Assembly: GCF_026262505.1 (NCBI RefSeq)
Contig: NC_067205.1
Location: 3,224,001-3,288,000, forward strand
Direction of reading: 5' to 3'
Length of the DNA stretch: 64,000 nt
Origin: Trichomonas vaginalis G3
Taxonomy: Eukaryota; Parabasalia; Trichomonadida; Trichomonadidae
Shown: positions 57,048 to 64,000 of the stretch, one piece after another
Position numbering within the stretch: position 1 is the first letter of the stretch
Layout: each line of letters starts with the position of its first letter
Notes under the pieces: generated by a model
Database searches by the model: none
Told to the model about the DNA's origin: nothing
The model's input: only the letters and a program-made list of their open reading frames with translations
Position numbers and translations under genes: made by a program

Positions 57048-57574
57048 TCATTGCTTTATAACTCTCTTCCTTGGTTTCTTTTTAGTTGCTTTCTTCACGT
57101 CTGTCTCCAACTTGACTGTCTTTCTTCTTCGGCCGTAATGATACCAGTTACTTCCACCAGTCAATGGGTCAAATGGTCTTTCGTAAGGGTTTCCATACAT
57201 TCCATAGGGACCATACGGAAGAACTACTGGTGGAGAAGAAACATTTTCTTTAGTTCCATCGACTCTATTTAAATGCATTGTTTCACCTTTCATCTGGTCA
57301 TTAAAGTCTTTTGCGTGTTTTGCAAACTCATCGTCCTTTCCTAAAGCATTTTCTGACTCAGTCGCAACCAAATTGGATGCTTTATTTATGAGCCCTATTT
57401 TATTTAATCTTAACTTCTTTGCAACCCAGCCTCCAATCTTCCTTTATTTGCATCTAATGTCTTCGAAACCCTTCCTCCACTCATTTTATTTACTGCGTCA
57501 TAAGCTCCAAGTGCTTTTGCTCCAAATGCTAATGCTTTTGTTCCCATTGCGCCTAAAGCTGCCCAAGCTACCAT
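57048..57574 (-). pseudogene. Amphipathic minor capsid-type gene region (not intact)
   Basis: Starts MVAWAALGAMGTKALAFGAKAL, a glycine/alanine-rich amphipathic segment as at 19812. A later part has PYGPYGMYGNPYERPFDP and a very basic end (KKATKKKPRKRVIKQ). The region is not intact. Likely counterpart of the element 2 gene at 19812-20213 or 16325-16561. Confidence 0.45.
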
Positions 57575-57797
57575 TTACACCATATTAAAATCATCTCTCT
57601 TCAATATTATCTCATAAAAGTTCTCGTTACTGGAGAAAGTCAATGAAATATAAGCGTTCTCACGGGCTTCGCCCTCACCGCTTTGCGGTCTATCTAACTT
57701 CTTTCTTATCTCATCTATTCTTCAAAATGTCTGAACAATTGCTAACATCTTCTACAACAGTTATTTCATCATGAATGACCTTCAAGAACAAGCTCAT

Positions 57798-58679
57798 TTA
57801 ATATGCAATTAAAATCATTTCAATAATGAGTCCATCCTTTCCATCTTTAGGTAGCACAACATCTTTCATTGAAGAAGGTTCGACAAGTCTTATGTTAAAC
57901 TTACTGACAAAGTTTGTTATACTATAATGCTTCGGCGGCGAATACATGTAGTTTGAAAGACATAATATAGATTCTTCAGCAAATTCACTTATACTGGATT
58001 TTATAACAATGTTCTCACGAGACCAAATGCCACCAATTGACAATCTTGTAAGCAATCCTGCTGAACCTTCAACTGTAAACGTCGATGGTAACATTCCACG
58101 AAGGTCATCTATTGACATCTTTGAGTCACTGAATTTAAATATTTTCTTAAAGCAATCGTCATTATCTAACCATGCAATAGCTTTGAAGTTTTCATTCGAA
58201 TATACATCTGCTTCATTAAATGTAAAACCTGACTTCTTTGCAGAGATTACTTTAAAATCTATTGAGTTTGTTTCAAAATTATATGCTATGGTAACTTCTG
58301 AAGGTAATGGGTGTCCTTCCGCAGTCAGTTGTTCTCTCACTACCGTTTGAAGCTTTGTGTTAAAAACTTTCATGTCATCTCCTGTGTCTAGGTTCACATA
58401 CACAGCAACAGGGAAACTATCTTGCTTCTTTGTTTCATCATTATACCTCAAAACATTAAAGTTCTTCAATAATATTGTTCTTCCTGCTGGAATACTTCGA
58501 ACTTGTCTGATTTCAATAGCTTTCTCACCTCCTACATACTCTACCCAGTGTCTTGGATATTCATAAGTATACTGACTTTCTTGAATTTTGGTAGGTTTCA
58601 TCATAACATGTTCATAGTATATCTTTATACTCTTGTCAGTTAGACTCGGTGCTATGTTCTGAATATTTCTGACTTGCAT
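57798..58679 (-). CDS. Probable penton/minor capsid protein
   Basis: I start at MQVRNIQNIAPSLTDKSIKI (293 residues), which leaves a 16-bp gap to the divergent ATPase gene. Strand-rich throughout (AGRTILLKNFNVLRYNDETKK, SGFTFNEADVYSNENFKAIAWLD), consistent with a jelly-roll virion protein. The assignment to penton is by size, position and predicted fold style only. It looks whole. Confidence 0.45.
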   Translation of the reverse strand: MQVRNIQNIAPSLTDKSIKIYYEHVMMKPTKIQESQYTYEYPRHWVEYVGGEKAIEIRQVRSIPAGRTILLKNFNVLRYNDETKKQDSFPVAVYVNLDTGDDMKVFNTKLQTVVREQLTAEGHPLPSEVTIAYNFETNSIDFKVISAKKSGFTFNEADVYSNENFKAIAWLDNDDCFKKIFKFSDSKMSIDDLRGMLPSTFTVEGSAGLLTRLSIGGIWSRENIVIKSSISEFAEESILCLSNYMYSPPKHYSITNFVSKFNIRLVEPSSMKDVVLPKDGKDGLIIEMILIAY

Positions 58680-58695
58680 TTTTAATGGAGATAAA
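58680..58695. promoter_or_regulatory. 16-bp bidirectional spacer
   Basis: TTTTAATGGAGATAAA lies between two divergent start codons; the same length and plan as 19796-19811. Confidence 0.45.
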
Positions 58696-59581
58696 ATGAA
58701 GCATTTAATACATGACGTAGATGAAGACATGAATGAAACTACAGACAAACTTAACTCTTCTCTCATTCTTCCTTTCAGTAAGGACTATGAGTTCTGTTCA
58801 AATGGTGTTTATTTCTATTGTGGAAAGATGGGTTCAGGTAAGACATTTAACCTCATTCGTCATATACTCATAACAGAGCGTTTAGGAAACGACTCTTACT
58901 ATGACCAAATCATTATATCAGCAACTTCAGACTCTATGGATTCAACAGCGAAAACATTTATGTCAAAAGTTCAAGCCTCTGTCGTTAAAGTTCCAGACAG
59001 TGAACTCATTGAATTTCTTCAACGTTACATTCGACGTAAGAGGAAATATTATGCCATCGTTGAATTTATACAGTCAGGAATGCAAAAGACTTCAGAAGAG
59101 ATGGAAAGAATTATTGACAAACACCACTTACGTCAGTACTCAGGAGTTTACGATATGAAACGACTGACAAACTACATTCTATCAAAACTTTCAAAATACC
59201 CCTTCAAAAAGTATCCTTCAAACACTCTGCTCGTTTGTGACGACTTCGCCGGAAAAGGTTTAGTGTCAAAGCCTGACTCACCATTAGCTAACATCATAAC
59301 TAAAGTCAGACATTACCATTTAACTGTAGCAATACTTATGCAAACATGGCGTTTTTGCTTTAAACATAAAACGTCTCATAACTGACTTCGTTATCTTTCA
59401 AGGTTTCTCACGCTATGATATTGAACTCATTTGGAAACAGTCAGGTATAACATTACCTTTTGAAGAAATTTGGGAAGCATATAAGTCTCTCATCTCTCCT
59501 CGTTCATACCTTGAGATTCATATCATGACTAATACCATTAAAGTCAAAAATATTCCATGGGAACGACCAACATTGTTTTAA
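58696..59581 (+). pseudogene. FtsK/HerA-type packaging ATPase region of element 3
   Basis: Starts MKHLIHDVDEDMNETTDKL; Walker A YCGKMGSGKTF, Walker B-like LLVCDDFAG, then VRHYHLTVAILMQTWR. The later sequence IWEAYKSLISPRSYLEIHIM aligns with the end of the element 2 ATPase. It is the best marker that this is a Polinton. The region is not intact. Confidence 0.7.
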
Positions 59582-59976
59582 AGTTTAACTTCAATTGACT
59601 GATGGTAAACAAATTCCATGCATCTCTGTCGCCATTTCTGTTAATATTTTTGCTGTCATTCATATCATCCACTTCCCCATCCGTTAGCTTTTGAGGATAT
59701 GCGTTAGAATAGCTGTTCTTAAATGAAGGCTTTTCACCTTTGAGAGCATAAACTCTATAACTTTCTGCATACTTTATGTTTGAACCTCCTGAGCCATCAT
59801 TGACATAAATTTTTATAGGCTTCCACCCTTTGTTCATGTTCCTGCTTCTTCCCTTAGCTCTTTTGTTCAGTAGTTCTACATCTTTATACACAGCCTGTCT
59901 CAGTGAATTCAACAATATTTTCATTCGTTAGCTTTACATTCAAACCCTTGTCGAGTATATTGTTCATTTCATACAT
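59582..59976 (-). pseudogene. Small element gene region, unknown (not intact)
   Basis: Starts MYEMNNILDKGLNVKLTNEN. A later part reads KRAKGRSRNMNKGWKPIKIYVNDGSGGSN and ends with LKLNFKTMLVVPMEYF. Tail-to-tail with the ATPase and head-to-head with 60002. No family recognised. Confidence 0.4.
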
Positions 59977-60001
59977 ATAAAAGGTTTTTATTCTATATGA
60001 A

Positions 60002-60590
60002 ATGAGAAGCAAATCCATCTTAGCTGGTGCCGTTAATGTTCCAATTGAACCAACATCAAATGTTGACTCACGAACGACAAACAATATTGTCATAAAGAAC
60101 TATAGTTCAGAGTGTTTGAAAGAAAAAGAACCAGAACTTAAATCGGTGAATTTAAACAGCTTCAAACGCTAACGCTACATCAGATGTTAAGTTAGAGTAT
60201 CCACCACTGGACCAAATTCTTTCAAGAGAAGCCAACGACAACCCTTACACAAATGTTCAAACAAATCCTTCAGATAACGTAGACCATTACCTTCTTCAGT
60301 TATACCAAACAATTTTACTCAAAGACGATAAGAAGCTTTTGACAAATCTTATAAGTAAGAACCAAATAATTCTAACAAAGGAGGACCTTGAAAATGTTAT
60401 ATCACGAATAACAGGGAAACAATGTGTCATTGACTATCTCGACCCTGAAATCGAATGCTGTGGTCAAACTCCAATATTCATGAAAATAGGTAACATCCGC
60501 ATCATTGAAACACCAGGTACTACAGGAGTTGAGTTTAAGTATAAATATTCGAACGAGTATACAAAACTTCACACTATAAACTTTGTTTGA
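60002..60590 (+). pseudogene. Conserved CCG-motif protein region (not intact)
   Basis: Starts MRSKSILAGAVNVPIEPTSN. The C-terminal part, LDPEIECCGQTPIFMKIGNIRIIE, aligns with IEPDISCCGVSYNVIDKIYVM of the element 2 gene at 32194-32775. This ties the two elements together. The region is not intact. Confidence 0.5.
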
Positions 60591-60606
60591 AATATGTTTT
60601 AGTAAA

Positions 60607-60846
60607 TTAAAGCAATTTGTAATATCTATCCAAAACTTCTTCAACAGTATCGAACTCATCTTCATAATGCAAACCTAATCTTATTGACTTGGTGCAGTTT
60701 TCACTAACACAATATTTTTCTGTTCTCTTGACTGACATAACTAACTCATTTGTTTCATCAAACAGCAACAACCAAAGTTCATGACCTAATACATAACATT
60801 CATACTTTATATTTTTAGCTCTGAGTTCTCTTGTAAGCTGTTGCAT
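60607..60846 (-). CDS. Small conserved element protein
   Basis: A 79-residue protein, MQQLTRELRAKNIKYECYVLG..., likely a relative of 31957-32187 by size, C-terminal pattern and neighbour order. Function unknown. Confidence 0.5.
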   Translation of the reverse strand: MQQLTRELRAKNIKYECYVLGHELWLLLFDETNELVMSVKRTEKYCVSENCTKSIRLGLHYEDEFDTVEEVLDRYYKLL

Positions 60847-60847
60847 T

Positions 60848-61569
60848 TAATATTTTCTAAAAAGTCAACTTCAACAGTCATTCGCACTGGTGCCTTCAGT
60901 TCTACAGGCTCTCCTTGAAAGTCAACAAGTCTGAATTGCATGTCTTTCAAATTATGAGGACTAATGCGAACCCATTTACCTAAATGAGTTGCTATGACAG
61001 GAACGTTTGGAATGAACATTGAATTTACTGCATAACAGAAGATTTATATTCTACTGAACCTTTACTATTAACTCCTGAAATACCTGTGACATTAGCTATT
61101 TTGACTCAATGTACAAACAATTGCCATAACATACGTATGGAACAGATTTCATCTCAATCGTTTTGTCAACACTTTTCAAAGGAAATGTCATATGGTATGC
61201 TCCCAAAAGAAGTTGAACTCTATGACTCATTCGTTTTATCTTGAACTCTTTCTTGCTACTGAACTTCAATGTTCCCTCAGAAGAGAGTTCGACATCTATG
61301 TTGTCAATAGTTTCTTCATTTATGAGAGTATCTATGACTCCAGCAATTTTATCTATTCTATACTCTGCTCTGTTAGGAAATGTTATAAAACTTCTTTTGT
61401 CATCTATTTCAATCTCTATGAAATCTGTTTCATCTGTTATGACAAAAGTTGCGATAGTATTGAAGTCAACAACTCTGAAAGCAAGTGCTTCATTCTGAAG
61501 ACCTAAGTTTGTTTGTAGCTTTACTGTCCCGTATTCGTTTGGGTCTGTACTTTGCAAATAGAACAACAT
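60848..61569 (-). pseudogene. Structural-type protein region (not intact)
   Basis: Starts MLFYLQSTDPNEYGTVKLQTN and is strand-rich (LAFRVVDFNTIATFVITDETDFIEIEIDD). A later part has LVDFQGEPVELKAPVRMTVEVDFLE, resembling the end of the element 2 region at 31149-31929. Probably a virion protein. The region is not intact. Confidence 0.45.
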
Positions 61570-61586
61570 TTTATTCTCATTAAAAT
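61570..61586. promoter_or_regulatory. 17-bp bidirectional spacer
   Basis: TTTATTCTCATTAAAAT lies between two divergent start codons. TCTCATTAAAA also resembles a Trichomonas initiator. Confidence 0.4.
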
Positions 61587-64000
61587 ATGACTATTGCTGC
61601 ATATGCGTATGAAACAAATGAAGCAAGAAGAGCACATGAACTAGTAAACGAAAACTCAACTTTAACCATTGAAGGCAATGATTTAGTCATTGACGATGGA
61701 AAAACTAAAAAAGTCATTGATTTCGATACTTTTAACACTTATGACCCATTCATTACAATAAGTAAAGTTCCTATCATAAATGATGGAACGGTGCAATATA
61801 TAAATTCTACAGTAGATGCCTCATTAGTGAAAGTATTAAATGTTCTCATTGAATTGTTAAAGAGCTTTCGATTTGACGACAACATTAAATGCTTAAAGAA
61901 TTTAGTCATGAATGAGAAACAAATTCTTGGCGTTGCTGGTAGCAGTAATGATGTACACCTTATGACATTAGAATATTATAACGAACATAAAGATGAACTG
62001 AAAGGAGAGAAGGGTGACACCGGACCACAAGGACCACAAGGAATACAAGGAATACAAGGAATTCAAGGAATTCAAGGACCTCAAGGCGAAAACGGTTTGG
62101 ATGGAAAGGATGGAAAGGATGGAAAAACTGCTAAATCATGGATATGGGACCTTATAAATACTGGTTTAACAGCTGCTTCATATGGAGTTCTTCAATACCA
62201 AATCGGAAAGATATGGGCAGTACTTGGTGAAGAAGCTTTAAATGACGTTAAAAATGCTTTGAACTTCATTTCAAATGGTTCGGATACTATTAAAACTTTA
62301 TCTGGTTGGATGCAAGAAACAAGGAGTCAAATAGATACTGTAAGACGTATAGCAAACAATGCACGTACGGGATTGGATACTTTACGACAAGCACAAAATA
62401 CACTAAAGGAAGCAAATGATATTCTTGGCTCAGTATCAGACATGCATGAAGATTGGCTTAAAGGTATTGACAAATCTTTAAAAAATCACAGTCAGTCTAT
62501 TGCTGACTACAAGAAAAGTATAGATTTTTTACATAGTGCTATGGACGTACATGATGGAAGCATAAGGAACTTACTTAATGCTAACAATAACTTACCAGGA
62601 ACTATTAAAGCATTTATAAAGTCCTTTGTAAAACCCGGTGCTCTAACATTTAGGTCTTTGAGAGCAAGAGCATTGAAGTCAAGAGATGCAGAAACTCCAA
62701 CAGAACCTACAGAAGGAACTGAAACAACAGAAACTCCAGAAGAACCACCAAAACCAACAGCTAATGAAATATTGTTCGAATATTTTCCAAGGTACTCTGT
62801 TCTCATTGCATACATTCAAGAAATACTTAAGAAAGCAGACTTGACTTTAGGAGATGATGAAAGTTCTGTATATCTTTCGTTCCAGTTTCAAATAGCAGAA
62901 CTTTTGAGACAGATATGCTTAATGTATGACAACATCTCTGATTTCACAAGATATGATGACGACCATGACCCCGAACACGGTGAAGAAGAAGTTTTACAAA
63001 CATCCATTAAGACAGGAAAGGTTTTAACACAAAGTCTCATTATTGACACCAAAGATGGTGAAGTGGACGTTCTTCAAGAGCTGAAGAAAAATACTTCTTC
63101 GGGAGGTGGTGGTAGGCATGAACTTGAAATAAATGAGATAGAAGAGAAATTAGCCGAAAAAGCAGATAAAGAACATAAACACAATATCTCCGATATAAAT
63201 GAACTTCAAGCTACATTAAATAGTAAAGCGACAAAAATGAACTTGACGCAATGAACAAAGTTTTGAAATCTCATAAACACAATATCTCCGATATAAATGA
63301 ACTTCAAGCTACATTAAATAGTAAAGCGGACAAGAACCATGTTCATTATATAAGTTCAGATGAACAGATTATAACGGACTATCATGGATATTTAACACGA
63401 AGTGATGAAGCGAAGACAAAAAATGTTAATGAAAGAAGATATAAATACATTCGTGCTAAAGGTTATGACATAAGCTGTACTGTACAGTATGATGTAGCTA
63501 AAGCACCAGAAGCATTTGGTTATACCGGTGAAATTTATGCCTCTACTTTCAATGTTAACGGTGTACTAGTTGAACCAAGATTTACTTTGAGAGTTAAGTC
63601 AAAAATAACGTTTGAAGATGCTATTAAAAGTAAAGCTGACAAAGTTGAACTTGAAGCAATGAACAAAGTTTTGAAATCTCATAAACACAATATCTCCGAT
63701 ATAAATGAACTTCAAGCTACATTAAATAGTAAAGCCGACAAAAATCATACACATAAATCCTTCACTACTGTTAGAGCAGACGACATAATATTGAACTTTG
63801 ACCTTGGTTCAAGTGCACCTTTAGAGAATCCAAGTACAAGCGTAAAAGATACACTAAACAATTTAGATAAGAGTTGCAGGAATATTGAAAGTCATGCCAG
63901 AAACTTTGAAGCACATGAACTACCCGCAATGTTAGATAAAAAGGCTGACAAGAACCATACACATAAATCCTTCACTACTGTTAGAGCAGACGACATAATA
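61587..64000 (+). pseudogene. Tail-fibre-like gene with collagen-like stretch (runs off the window)
   Basis: Starts MTIAAYAYETNEARRAHELV, related in plan to the N-terminus of the element 1 fibre (TYATYAYNSKTAEQTQ). A collagen-like G-P-Q/G-I-Q repeat lies at about residues 145-175, followed by a long helical shaft (to about 350), a Thr/Glu/Pro linker, and a distal region of repeated modules: HKHNISDINELQATLNSKA occurs at 63173, 63262 and 63680. A second module (HKSFTTVRADDI) occurs near 63753 and 63962. The region is not intact and continues past the window. It is probably a trimeric attachment fibre. Confidence 0.6.

Larger units (their letters stand above)
56200..64000. mobile_element. Polinton/Maverick element 3 (left part; runs off the window)
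   Basis: Virus-like element beginning somewhere near 56,200, where base composition changes from host A/T-rich spacer; the terminal repeat is not resolved. Parts: small genes, amphipathic minor capsid-type gene, probable penton-type gene, packaging ATPase, conserved small genes also seen in element 2, and a long fibre gene with a collagen-like stretch. It is not whole as seen: several breaks (about five or more) are suspected. Age cannot be judged without the other end. Confidence 0.75.

Overview
The window looks like a piece of the Trichomonas vaginalis nuclear genome, or a very close relative. It is strongly A/T-rich and its genes lack introns. It carries host families typical of that parasite: a kinase-like gene, DUF3447/ankyrin genes, glycine-rich surface-type genes, a Tom40/VDAC-like beta-barrel and a Sec1/Vps45 gene. 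Three separate Maverick/Polinton-type virus-like elements are also present. The species assignment is from recognition of the families, not from a search.

Layout. (1) 1 to about 10,345: the right-hand part of Polinton element 1; its left end lies outside the window. It has a tail-fibre-like gene, a prim-pol/SF3 helicase gene bracketed by an exact 166-bp inverted repeat, an integrase region, a family-B polymerase portion and several small genes. (2) 10,346-14,690: host DNA with a pseudokinase gene, a 1.04-kb TTAA-flanked non-autonomous DNA transposon and one small host gene. (3) 14,691-39,889: Polinton element 2, about 25.2 kb, with both ends visible. The ends are matching inverted repeats that are themselves hairpins and abut poly(A)/poly(T) tracts. 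It holds an adenine methylase region, a fibre gene, integrase, DNA polymerase, a block of small genes, a KilA-N gene set in 38-bp direct repeats, packaging ATPase, primase-helicase and capsid regions. (4) 39,890-56,190: host DNA. A 1.81-kb inverted-repeat element made of 14 consecutive hairpins sits here inside a 121-bp tandem repeat. It is followed by a ubiquitin-like gene, two ankyrin genes, the beta-barrel gene, a run of glycine-rich paralogues and a Vps45 gene. (5) About 56,200 to 64,000: the left part of Polinton element 3, running off the window.

In the Polintons the structural, packaging and replication genes are packed closely. Many are arranged as head-to-head pairs separated by only 16-36 bp of A/T-rich sequence, which suggests very short bidirectional promoters. 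All three elements carry a tail-fibre-like gene. The fibres of elements 1 and 2 are far more alike than the rest of those elements, which points to exchange of this module. All three are treated here as fossils: several parts look whole, others do not.

The most unusual structures are the 14-hairpin element at 39,984-41,793, whose stems co-vary between two internal copies, and a dyad (GGTTAGATCTAACC or its covarying form) with tandem TCATTTC boxes. The dyad occurs four times in the window and lies upstream of three unrelated accessory genes. Two of those genes are bracketed by their own flanking repeats, as if they were single-gene cassettes moving between elements.
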